A DNA stretch of 64,000 nucleotides from Henckelia pumila. Its lineage: Eukaryota; Streptophyta; Magnoliopsida; Lamiales; Gesneriaceae. Below are positions 1-10,432 of the stretch, in pieces (position 1 is the stretch's first letter; every line of letters begins with the position of its first letter). Location: assembly GCF_033568475.1 (NCBI RefSeq), contig NW_027331842.1, positions 62,001 through 126,000 of the forward strand. Direction: 5' to 3'. The position numbers and the translations under genes are program-made. The notes below the pieces were generated by a model, which searched no databases, was not told where the DNA came from, and was given only the letters and a program-made list of their open reading frames with translations.

Positions 1-3000
1 ATAATCTATGCAAGAATCATTTCATATTTGATTTGATCAAATGCGAATTTTGCTCGCTACGATTGTTGTATCGATGTTTTGGATATTTTTCTTTCTTGAT
101 TATATTCCAATGGCAGGAAGATCGGAGCAAGTTGAAGAATCTCAGTTGGACAAATTGTAAAATGGATGTATTATGTGTTTTTGATGTATCCCAGTAAACA
201 CGTAACATTACAAAGACACGAAGATTTCTTTTGAATATGCACTTATAAAATACTTTTATAAAAGTGTTCTTTTAAAATTTTTTATAAAATATGAATGAAT
301 ATTTACTCCTTAAAATCTTTTCTAACTTAAAAGGATTAATTAAGATCCAGAGCCGGCCCTAGGGGAGGGCTACCAGAGACCTTGCCCAAGGCCCAAATTA
401 AGGCCCAAAATTTATATATATATATATATATTCCAAAAAAATAAAATAAAATAAGCCCAAATATAAGTCCATTGTATCATATCTTAAGTCTTAGTATCTT
501 TCCAATATTTATCATTCTCAAAGTTCTTTGCGTGAAACAGAATCGAAGAGTCAGAAACCCTTTATCCTTAACCCTTCACTCTTCTTCGATGTAGCAATTT
601 GTTAAAAAAAAACCTTCACTCTTCAATCTCTTACGGCCTATTCTCAGCATTCAACAATATCAATTTGTGAATATTGAAGAGAACAGTATATATGTAATTA
701 TTGTCCTTTAATTGCTTTGATAAGTATTAAAATTTTCAAAATAATACTTTGATCAAATTCTTAAAACTTGCAACGTTTAGAAAGACGAAGTTTATGTTAT
801 TAGATCTTAAACAAGTGGATTTCGAATTCTTCATATTATAGGCATCCAACGGTCCAGCCACTCCCATCGAATCCAGGTTTTATTGTTCTTTGGTCATTGC
901 TAAGTTGTTGTTTTTTTTTAAATTTTACTGTTGTTTTTTTTCCTTGATTGTCATTTTTTTTGTAATCATTAGCTAAGCGTTATTTTATCAGAATGAAACA
1001 ACTATCTTGACATCAAAAAAGAAAAAAAAGAAGAAGAAAGAAGAAAAAATATCCGAAAGTCAAGAGGTTCACTAAATAAATACTTTAGGAAAGAACAACA
1101 TGCACAACTAAAAGTTTGTTGAATATTTTAACTAATGAATCTGGTTCAAATGAAGATTTTGTTGAAAAAAAGAATGATGAGAATGTGTTACTTTAAATGA
1201 GTTACTTCGATGTTTTTTTTTTGTCGGTACATATATTCTATGATCGATGATGTAAAATTTATTTCAAAAGAAGCGGTGCTCGGGGTGAAAGATAAATTAT
1301 TGATTGGAAGATAAGGACATGATTCATGGTTTCGCCCAGGTCCTTTGGACAACAAGGACCGGATCTGTTAAGATCTTTTGTTTCATGGACTCAACGTTTT
1401 TATAAAACTATTTTCTTAGTTGATAAGATATGATATTATCTTACATTTAGCATATCTTAATATTTGATTATCTTATCTTTGCAGATACAATCTTCAATAA
1501 AAAAATATCAAATTTTGTTTTTCATAAGAATCCTACGCCTACCAGAAAGCCTTATTTAAAAAAGAGACGTGAAGGCTTACAAGCATAAAATAGAGCCGAG
1601 ATAGAGAGAATTGTGCATACACTGTGAAGATCACTAGAGCTCTGATAAAGACCTAGTTCTTGTTTTACTTGGTTGACTTGAAAGATTTGAGAGCATTGAA
1701 GATTGAAGAGTGTTGATCTCGGTTTTAGTGATCAAGGATCATTTTCTTATTTTCTTTTCTTTATTTTATTTCATATAGAATTGTTAGGAGATGTTTTTAT
1801 TCTTTCATTATTTTTTAGGCAAATTTTTGTTCTGAGGCGTTGCAAGAGTATTGTATACTCTTGATTAAATATGAGTCTATTTATTTGGTTGCTTCTTTAT
1901 TTTATTCACGCTTTTATAATTTTCGCTTTATGTTTTTTGAGATGTTATCAACAATTAGTGACAACATCTAAATTTGTTTTATGTGCAACCGTTTATTGCT
2001 TACAAAATATTTTTTAAGTTGTTTTAAGAATAAATATGTGTTTGAACAAGTATTCTATAAAAAATATTTTAGCATTTCAAAAATCATGTTGTTCATCTTT
2101 CCCTTCAATGGTTTCATGTTAAAAACATCTAAAAACATCTTTTAAATATTGTTTAAAAACTATTTCTTGGAGAACACTTTTCAAAAACATTTTATAAAAC
2201 TTTTATCCAAATACATATTTTATGTTTTTTTCTTATAAAACATTAAAAAGATTTTTAAAATATACGTACAAACGAAATCGAAATATTTCATAATATTGTA
2301 GGATTTTGAGCCCACAACTTGATGTTATTTGGCCTTTTTCTAGTTTATTTATTTGTTTTTTTTGATTTTTTTAAAAAAAAGTTTGTTAATTTAAGGCCTT
2401 ACATTGTGTGGGAAACAAACAATGAAATATATATACCAAAAAATTTTCAAACCATATTATAATAAATTCATAATTAATTCGCTTTGTCAGAATGAAATCG
2501 TTAATTAATTACTAACTTTCATCATATACTCCATTCACTATTTTTAGAAATTCTTTCTACTAAAATTTAAAATCTTGTGGCTACGTGCATATGATCAGGT
2601 GAGTGTCCTGATACAAGATTTATTAATTATATTATATGCGTAATTGGCATTTTATAATATAATTACTTAAAATAGTAAAAAATTATTCAATTTTGAAGTG
2701 ATTAGAAAAAAGGATCCAAATATTAAACTTTGAAAGAAAACTATTATAACCATGCAAGAAACAAAATTTTTTTTGGAAGATTACAGTGTCTCCAATCCAT
2801 TCAATTTTAATTTTGATCCTCTATATTATTAAAATTGAGTTTTAATCATATATTTTTCATTTTTGGTAAATCTAATCTTTTTTTCGACATTACACATATT
2901 AGTGCCTCATGAACATTACATAAGAGCCACTTTAGTTTCCATCAGCCCCAAATAAAAAAAAGATTAAATCGGATGCGTGAATTCCCAGGAGCATCACCCT

Positions 3001-3394
3001 CAAGAGTTTATTTACGGATTTTTTTACCGGGAACCCTCATCTTCTTCGTTCAAGTTTGCTAGGACTCCACCCACATTGGTTCTATTTATGAATCTAGACA
3101 ATGACTCGTTTCCATAGATGGGACCATTTGTTGAACAATGAAATTCAGATATCTCACATTGATATGATATTGTCTACTTTGAGTGCAAGCCCTTATGTTT
3201 TGCCTTTGGAACCACCCAAAAAGCATCATACTAATGAAGATATCATTTCATAGATTAACTCATTATCTTTTCTTGATCTTTCAATATGACACTTTGAATG
3301 AATACCCAACATATATTTTTATTATTTTCTACTACACGTGAAATTTGGCCCATATATTTTTTGGCGAAAAAATTATTTTTTTTATTTTGTATGT
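1..3394. other. Gene-free AT-rich repeat debris
   Basis: I find no coding exon here. The stretch holds poly-A/T runs, a short TA tract near 415-431, and decayed transposon-like text. At 348-410 the sequence starts CAGAGCCGGCCCTAGGGGAG, resembling the end of hAT-type non-autonomous elements, but I cannot find a matching opposite end. A block near 1560-1990, with a GATGTTATCAACAA-like end, could be an old LTR fragment; this is a guess. The small ORFs in this stretch have no recognisable motif. Confidence 0.4.
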
Positions 3395-3596
3395 TTGTCA
3401 CTTTGCGATTTCAATCCTTTATATTTTCAGATTTCAGTTTTAGTCCGCTATCTTTATTTTTTGGCAATTTTAGTACTTTTTTCGACGTGGCGCTGACGTG
3501 GCATCAATTCAGTGCTGATGTGGAGCTAACGTGTACAGTGTCACGTAAGCATTTTCGAATAAAAAGGAACGAAATTGCCAAAAATCAAAAAATCTA
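3395..3596. repeat. Dispersed-repeat fragment with GACGTGG motifs
   Basis: The block contains GACGTGGCGCTGACGTGGC and nearby GATGTGG/CACGTAAG variants, with phrases such as TTTTAGTCC that are typical of dispersed non-coding plant repeats. It abuts the left end of UGT fragment A, so it probably marks the breakpoint that removed the UGT 5' half. The 107-residue reading frame that crosses it is T-rich and looks spurious. Confidence 0.3.
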
Positions 3597-4072
3597 CCCA
3601 AATATTATAATGGTTGAATAAGTTAAAACTCTGAAAAATCTATCCTTTATGTGTCATTTGGAAGTGAAGTTAGCCTTACTATCGAAGAATCCATGCAATT
3701 GGCCAGTGCATTGCAAGAAATGCTTTATCCATTCATATGGGTCGCTCGCAACAATTCAAACGATAAATCGGGTAAAAAACATCCGATCGATCATGAATGG
3801 GATCGATTTTCTTTAAGCGTGAATTGAGTGTTGGACTCTGGGGAAGAGGGTTGATCATAAGTGGTTTGGGCACCACAGCTGTTGATACTGAGGCATCCTT
3901 CGACAGGGGGGTTCGTGTCGCATTGTGGATTTAGTTCAAACTTGGAGGCTATGGCTCGAGGTGTGCCAATCTTGGTGTGGCCTATTCGGGGTGACCAAAT
4001 TTATTTATAATGCTAAATTAGTAGTAAACCATCTCAAGGTTGTTCACATGGCCTGCCCTAATGGCTCGATGG

Positions 4073-6127
4073 TGTTGGAACACGTTCTCGGATCTATCAG
4101 ATCTGATACCCATGGAAGTTGAAGGTTTTAAAATTTTTATTTTCAGATCTGGAATGATTCCAGATCATGGGTACCAAATTCGTACGATTAAAATAAGTGC
4201 GTAAAATAAAACAAATTAAAATTTTACCTCTCAAGTCTCAACTTGAGGTTATAGACTCCAACAGATAAATCTGCTCTTCTTGTATATCCCAGGAACCGAT
4301 GTCTCGATCAACTCCCGAATCAGGTCCACGAACAGAATTCTAAACCCTCTGACAGACTGCACTAGAAAGTCTGTCAGAAGTTTCTACGAAGAGATTAATA
4401 GATTTGATATGTTAAACCAGACTGCAATTTTCGAAAATTGCAGATTGGATTTTCGAAAATTGGGAGATGGAATTTTCGGCCAACCCTAGAGACAAGCTCT
4501 CTAGGTTTTCGAAAATTGTGAGCTATTGTGTGTAATTTTTGTACTGAAATAACTTATTTATAACATGGGCTGCTAACAGCTTAGGGCCCGTTAGTCATAA
4601 GTTCAAGCCTGACAAGCAAAGACCGTATGTTCAGAAATTAATATAAAATTCATCGTGACTCCAATTGATAAACCAATTTCACCAATGTGTACAGAAACCT
4701 TTTCTGCATATTTTAAGGTCAAGATAAATTTTTTGAATCCGAATTCAGTGGTTTCCAAAAATGGCATCCCCATGTCATTTTAGGAAACCTCGCTCCTCTA
4801 TTCAACAATAAGAAGTCCTACTTCTCGTTCGCTAAATTTAACTCATTAAATTTAACTATCTGAATGGGGATTAGAAATCCATTACTTGTGTGACCCTCAA
4901 TGGTTCAGGGATACAGCTAGCTGTGGGCTCACAACTCCTTGTGACTCGGAACAACAATTTTCGACTTGCCCATCGAATCATGGTAAGAGCGTCTTGCAAC
5001 ATCGCTCCATGATTCTCTAGGTATCACTGATAGTGCCTGCAAGAACCAGTGAGTTTCAGTTAGCATACAGTACGGTCCCTTCATCCATATATCCCGATCG
5101 AATCAACAATCATTGGTATATCGAGAGTCGTTCAAGATTCGATAACCATGCAATACATTTTGAAGATCAAATAGTGACATCGCATGTGCAACTAGGAAAC
5201 CAGGTAACCTAAAACACATCATGTACTCTGTCTAGTGGCGGAGCCACATTCAAGGGCGCCTGGGCTTTAGCTCGGGTGGCCCGAATTTTTTTTTGAATTT
5301 TGTATATAAAAATTTTGAATAATTTTGGTTTAATTTGGTGTTAGCCCGGGTAAAACAATTCAAAATATTAAAGGATACGAGAGCTTAGAATTTTAGCCCG
5401 GGTAGACTAAAATTTCTGGCTCTGCCATTGACTTTGTCCAGAGATTTGTCACACTAATATTTCCTCAGATATCATAGAATATCTACGCTCGCAAGCGTGT
5501 GGTGAATCCTTGACAACAAAGAATTGACTCCTATATGTGTCGTAATCGTACTCAATCTCGATACCTGATGACCCTCATGGAGTAGGTAAACGAGTCAAAG
5601 TACTGTACTAGCATATAGAGTCTTCATGATGTTTCAAGTAGTAAGGACTAATGGTGTATAACCAAAACCACGGACTTATCCACTCAATTAGTGAAAACCA
5701 CTTGAAAAGTTCGAATATGGTAGTTCGATCATCCATCCAATGAATATCCATTTGCATGCTTTGAACATCTTCATGTTCCATACCAATGAAACGTGGTACT
5801 CGGCATCGCAAATGCTAGTCTCAATCTCGAGCGATCCTTATCCTTATTGCGGACGGCTCAATTGACTAGAAACCAGTTTAGAATATACAGTGATTATAAG
5901 ATGTGTTTCACGATAGTCATTCATATTCACTATCACATCTTACATGCACTCTAGTATATTCAAGGTCTTAATCTAAACATCGTATATTACGTCACGGCAT
6001 AACAATGTGATAAAAGATAAAGTAAATGCCAATAAATAGTGTAAATTATATTAAACAAAGATTGTTTACAATAAGAGTCATCAAAGCCCTCAGCCACAAG
6101 TTGTCTAGACGGGCACCCACTCTTTCA
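4073..6127. mobile_element. Probable solo LTR in UGT A
   Basis: The insert begins TGTTGGAACACG and ends CACTCTTTCA, so it has TG...CA ends. It is flanked by a perfect 5-bp target duplication GATGG (4068-4072 and 6128-6132). UGT C at about 52.15 kb has the uninterrupted site. It has no coding capacity and carries a TATA-like TTATTTATAAC near 4550, as an LTR would. Its 2055 bp would suit a long Copia-type LTR. A non-autonomous element of another kind is possible, because no second LTR or internal domain is present to compare. Confidence 0.65.
5234..5430. mobile_element. 197-bp MITE nested in the solo LTR
   Basis: The ends form an imperfect terminal inverted repeat: AGTGGCGGAGCCA on the left and TGGCTCTGCCATTG on the right. 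They are flanked by similar 8-9 bp sequences (ACTCTGTCT and ACTTTGTCC), a plausible diverged target duplication. The inside is AT-rich with two GCCCGGGT motifs. An 8-9 bp duplication suits hAT or Mutator-type elements; the superfamily is not certain. Confidence 0.5.
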
Positions 6128-6271
6128 GATGGATCACGTTAAAGACGAGTTGAGACGAGGAGTGGAGTGGCTGATGACGGACAAGTTGTTTGGAATCAAG
6201 CAGAGAAGTGTCGGGGAATTTTGATCATGAGTTCTAAGGTTGCATTGAATGGATTGGGAGATTTCATGTAA

Positions 6272-7009
6272 TATGATAAAATTGATTAATATATTTTCAA
6301 GCACTGTTGATAATAAAATCATAAATATTTTTAGCTAGAATACGATAGGCACCTTGACAAATTATATTAAATTTAAACTGCGATTGTGAAGGTTCAAATT
6401 ATGAATTTTGCGCAAAAGTTACATTTGGTGTTAAGACTATATTTAATATAACTTCTACTTCTTCCTTCTCTATATTTTTTTTTCAATAAACTTCCCAAAA
6501 AAATAAGTATATATATAACCAATTTCAACAATTTTCCTTTCCTTTCCTGTCTCCAGGTCGATAAACCAATATATTTTATTTCAAGATTCAAACAATATGA
6601 AGCGGTCAAGACATAGGAGGTCAAATTTCAAGTTTTTCGAGAAACATAAATTTAGTATAATTTTTTTTCTATTTTTATTAAAATTTTAATTGTTTTAAGT
6701 CAAATATTAAACAACGTGACATGAAAAATATAAGAACTTAAGAGAATTTCAACCTCTAAACAATTAATAAATATATATTTATAAAAATATTTTCATTCAA
6801 AACTTAAATAAAATCTTTCGTTCAAAAATGAGATTGTTTATGCAGTTTAAACTTATTAAAACCTAAACGATATTAAGTATTAATAATTAAGCGTGTTTTT
6901 TTTTTAATATTCTATGAACGAGGCGCGCAGCTGTTAAGATATTTCTCCCAAGAGCCAACTCATAATATACATAATTAAACAGAACATTCTACCAGATTTG
7001 TTAAGGAAA

Positions 7010-7041
<32 letters not shown>

Positions 7042-7060
7042 TCACGCACATGTCATATAT
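6272..7060. repeat. 3' flank of UGT A, paralogous to the UGT C flank
   Basis: This non-coding DNA matches 52.30-54.12 kb: the same order of phrases, including GATACGATAGGCACCTTGAC, the 'tatgaacgaggcg' stretch and CCAAGAGCCAACTCATAAT. Relative to the other copy it lacks about 0.95 kb (53.05-53.99 kb there), joined at a T-rich microhomology. A (CA)n tract at about 7012-7040 precedes the pararetrovirus junction. No gene is seen. Confidence 0.75.
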
Positions 7061-7100
7061 AAATTTTTGATGAAGGCCCAAAGAATTGCCACCAGTGTAT
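7061..7100 (-). repeat. Short antisense fragment of the last viral ORF
   Basis: The 40 bases at the left edge of the viral block match copy 2 at about 16091-16130, that is, an antisense piece of the 473-residue ORF. They are fused directly to the sense-strand start of copy 1 at about 7101. This marks a rearranged junction and is not viral leader sequence. Confidence 0.8.
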
Positions 7101-7157
7101 AATAATTTTCCTAATTTGATCGAACCTTCCCATAATTCTCATGTTTCAAGATCCAGA

Positions 7158-8258
7158 ATGGTATCAGAGCCATGGAGTAGTGACATTTATGATTTAGCAT
7201 ATTTTATTCAAATGAATATTTTTCGTTTGAAGAGTACTGTTCAAAACAGTATTACTCAAGAATATGATATTCCTCATAATCTTGATTTATTAAATAAATG
7301 GACTATTCCTAAAATAGAACCTAAAATGGTCTATCAATTAGGAACCTTTGAAAAAATTGGTCTTAAACAAATTGTTAAGACTACTGAGTCTTCAATTCCT
7401 CTTAATAATGAAGAGATGGTTATTCATTTATTAAATGAAAAAGATATATTAACATTTTCTAAAGAATATAAATTTCTTCATATAGGTCTAGTACAAATTG
7501 CCTTTAGACCTCTTACTTTGGAAGGTTTACCTGAAAGCTTTATTGCAGCTTTAAGAGATGGTAGAAATTTAAATTGGAAACAATCTTTAATCGAAATAAT
7601 TGAATCCAGTCTGGCTCATGGTCCAGTTTATTTTGATGTGTATCCAAATCTTTCTCTATCATTAACTGATATAAATATTTTAGATTCTTTAACATTAAAT
7701 GTTAAGACTCATGGTTATAATTATTCTGTTGGAACAGAAGTCATATGTATTTGTTATCATATTTATTATAAACCTCTTTATACTTTAAATCCAATGTGTA
7801 AAAGAATTGACAAAAAGAAGAATGAAACTGTTCTTATTGAGACTAATTTCAATAAATCTAAAATAACTACCCGTAGATCTATTAAATGGGAAGAAATAGA
7901 CTTTCCATCAAAGTGGACTTTTGAAAATTCTATTCCTAGAAATCCTATTTTGAATATGGATTTACAACAAGTAATACAGACTAATGAAGGATCTGTTAAT
8001 ATACAATTTCAAAATAAAAATTATTTGCCTATTACTAGATCTCAATCTGTTAGATCTTATATTTCTCCTCTAGATTATATAATTGATATTCCTCAATCTT
8101 CTAGAGCTTCTACTTCTCAAATTCGAGAAGAAGTTAGATCTGATTTCTCTAAAAATAAAAATATTGAAGAGGTTATTATAAACAGAAATAATATCGTTCA
8201 TGGAAATGTCCAGAACATTACAGAATCAGATACTATCTCAGAAATGAATTTTGTTTAA
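7158..8258 (+). CDS. Viral movement protein, copy 1
   Basis: The 366-residue ORF has the look of a caulimovirid 30K-superfamily movement protein, which would enlarge plasmodesmata and carry virus between cells. I see the conserved core with an LxxGLVQIAFRPLT-like strand and a long basic, Ser/Thr-rich C-terminal tail. I chose the ATG at 7158 because it is the first in-frame Met; upstream sequence in the same frame comes from the antisense junction fragment and reads TTG. That ATG overlaps the tRNA-Met primer site. The TAA at 8256-8258 is followed at once by an ATG for the coat region, and the same arrangement exists in copy 2. No break is visible in this copy. Confidence 0.75.
   Translation: MVSEPWSSDIYDLAYFIQMNIFRLKSTVQNSITQEYDIPHNLDLLNKWTIPKIEPKMVYQLGTFEKIGLKQIVKTTESSIPLNNEEMVIHLLNEKDILTFSKEYKFLHIGLVQIAFRPLTLEGLPESFIAALRDGRNLNWKQSLIEIIESSLAHGPVYFDVYPNLSLSLTDINILDSLTLNVKTHGYNYSVGTEVICICYHIYYKPLYTLNPMCKRIDKKKNETVLIETNFNKSKITTRRSIKWEEIDFPSKWTFENSIPRNPILNMDLQQVIQTNEGSVNIQFQNKNYLPITRSQSVRSYISPLDYIIDIPQSSRASTSQIREEVRSDFSKNKNIEEVIINRNNIVHGNVQNITESDTISEMNFV
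7159..7175 (+). promoter_or_regulatory. tRNA-Met primer binding site, copy 1
   Basis: TGGTATCAGAGCCATGG is the complement of the 3' end of plant initiator tRNA-Met, the usual minus-strand primer in Caulimoviridae. It overlaps the start codon of the movement protein ORF, so the primer site lies in coding sequence. In copy 2 only the first four bases remain, at a breakpoint (14766). Confidence 0.85.
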
Positions 8259-10432
8259 ATGGGATAGTACAACCAAAATAGATTTCAGTAAAGGATCTAA
8301 AGCAAGAGCTCAGATTAATAAAGAATTCTGTGATCATAAATGGAAATCTTTTAGAAAATGGTATTTTAAGAGTTTTTCCAAAAAAGAATTTGAATATATA
8401 ATTGATACTTTTTATAAAGATTGTGCAGAAAAAAATAAAATGATTTATTTTGTTCCCTGGTTTATAAAAATCTTTCTTGTTGATTATATTTCTGTTATAG
8501 AAAGAAATTATAAACTTTCTTCTGGAAATATTCAGAAATCTGTGTATCCTCCACAGAATTCTTTTCAAATAGAAAAGAATGAAAAAGTTTTAAATTTTAA
8601 TGCGTTTTCAAAAATATTTGAGGATGATATGTTGTCTGTTACTATTAATCATATTAATCAACTTTTTGAAAAGCAAAATTATACTAATTTATATCTTATT
8701 CTTTTAGGAGAAGAATTGACTTCTTTAAAAAAAAATATCGATAATATTTTATTGGCCATACAACAGATCAAGCCTAATGTTCACATTGAAGAAAAAAAAG
8801 ATAGAAATATAGTTTTCATAGCTTCTTCTTCTATTCAATCTCCTCCAGAAATACAAGATTTTAAATTTAAATCTTCTGTTTCTGAATTTGAAAAAATTTT
8901 ATCAGAAAAATTTAAAAATATGAATATTTCTGTTATAATCATTTAGTAATAATAATACTGATGATGATGATACAGATAAAATTCAAAAAATGAAATGGGC
9001 TGATAGGCTAACTCAAAATCGTTATTACTATTCTCGTCCTACTCCTTTGGATGTTCTTAATGAAGAACAAGAGTACATTATAACAAATAGTTATAATGGA
9101 AAAAGCATTTATGAATGGAATGCTGATGGTTTAACAGATAATCAGATTTATAATCTTGCTCATAGAATGCTTATGTATAGTACTGTTTGTAAAAGTGCTG
9201 GTAATACTGATAAGAATATAGCAAAAATGCTTATTTCTGGTTTTATAGGCCAACTTAAAGGTTGGTGGGATAATTATTTATCTCAACAACAGAAAAATGA
9301 TATTTATGATTCTATTAAAATAGAGAATAATAATCAGACTGAAAATGTTGTTTATAGTCTTATTATGACTATTATTGAACATTTTACTGGTCGTTTTACT
9401 GATAATAGTGAAAATATTAGAACTCTTTTGAGTAATATGAAATGTAAGACTCTTACTGATTTCAGATGGTATAAAGATACTTTTCTTTCTAGAATTTATG
9501 AATTACCGGATTGTAATAACAATCAATGGAAAGCCAAATTTATTGATGGTCTTCCTCATCTCTTTGCTGAAAGAGTTAAAAAAATTCTTCGTAAAGATAA
9601 TATTTCTATTCAGTATGATAATTATACTTACGGTAACTTAATAAGTACTTGTATTCAGGAAGGTTTATCTTTATGTAATGATTTAAAATTAAATAATCAG
9701 TTAAAAAGACAAAATATTTTTGAAAGAAAACAGCTTGGTCATTTCTGTGATCAATTTGGGATTGATATACCCAAGAAGAAAATTCATAAATCTTTAGATA
9801 AACCTCATAGGAAGAGACATTTGTCTGAAAGACAAATATTAAAAAAACAAAAACGAAAAGAATTTCGGAATAATAAAAAAGATGCGAAGAAGAGACAATT
9901 TTGGAAAAAAGATAAGGATAAAAAGCCTTTAATTACCTGTCATAAATGTGGTAGACCTGGTCATTATGCTAATCAATGTTGGGCTAAGGAGAAAATTAAA
10001 TCTCTTGATATCTCTGATGATATTAAAAATACTTTATATGAAATTGTCATGAAAAATTATTCTGAAGATTCTCATACTTCTGATTCTAGTCCAGATACTG
10101 ATGATATTATTAATCTTGATAATGATTCTTTAAATTCTTCAGAAGATTGTGATAATTGCATCCAAGGTCAGTCTTCTAATTGTTGCAATTATATTAGTAA
10201 CAATGATGATGATAATGATGAATTTTATAAGTTAAAATCTCAATTTGAAGATTTAAGTATTAATGTTTTATCTCATGATAAAATTATTGAATTTTTAAAA
10301 TTAATTAAAGATCCTAATCTTCGTACTTCTATAATTGATCATATTGATAACAAAACTTCTACTAGTTATACTGATCTTTTGAAAAATGATCAGACTTATT
10401 CTTTAAAAGAAATAAGAAAACTTTTAAAATAA
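8259..10432 (+). pseudogene. Viral coat protein region, copy 1 (broken)
   Basis: This is the capsid part of the polyprotein. It shows a Trp/Lys-rich N-terminal segment, a central capsid core with GQLKGWWDNYLS, a Lys/Arg-rich basic stretch, and a CCHC zinc knuckle CHKCGRPGHYANQC at 9938-9979, then an acidic Asp/Ser tail. In this copy the frame is disturbed just after the first ATG (8259) by an extra G, stops at 8944-8946 after a small deletion, and ends in a nonsense codon at 10430-10432. Copy 2 is open at each of these points but has its own breaks. The protein would package viral DNA and RNA. Confidence 0.75.

Larger units (their letters stand above)
3597..6271 (+). pseudogene. UGT pseudogene A (3' part, interrupted)
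   Basis: This is a fragment of a family 1 UDP-glycosyltransferase. It keeps the second half of the protein: the region ending in a FGSEVSLTIEESM-like motif, the UDP-sugar-binding PSPG box ([15 protein letters not shown]-like, now frameshifted around 3865-3960) and the tail ending with TAA at 6269-6271. The gene is split by a 2055-bp insertion at 4073-6127. Relative to UGT B (36.2 kb) it lacks the whole N-terminal acceptor-binding half and has several indels, so it is non-functional. Its closest relative in the window is UGT C at 51.4-52.3 kb, which also shares its 3' flanking DNA. Confidence 0.8.

Noticed and set aside
3298-3621. 107-residue ORF before UGT A
   Set aside because: Low-complexity Phe-rich start, then dispersed-repeat text; it ends in the UGT fragment.
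7086-7157. Upstream extension of the movement protein
   Set aside because: It begins at TTG inside an antisense junction fragment, so it is not original viral coding sequence.
8233-8568. 111-residue minus-strand ORF and its twin at 20884-21213
   Set aside because: Antisense to the viral coat region in both copies; Phe/Ile/Lys-rich with no motif.
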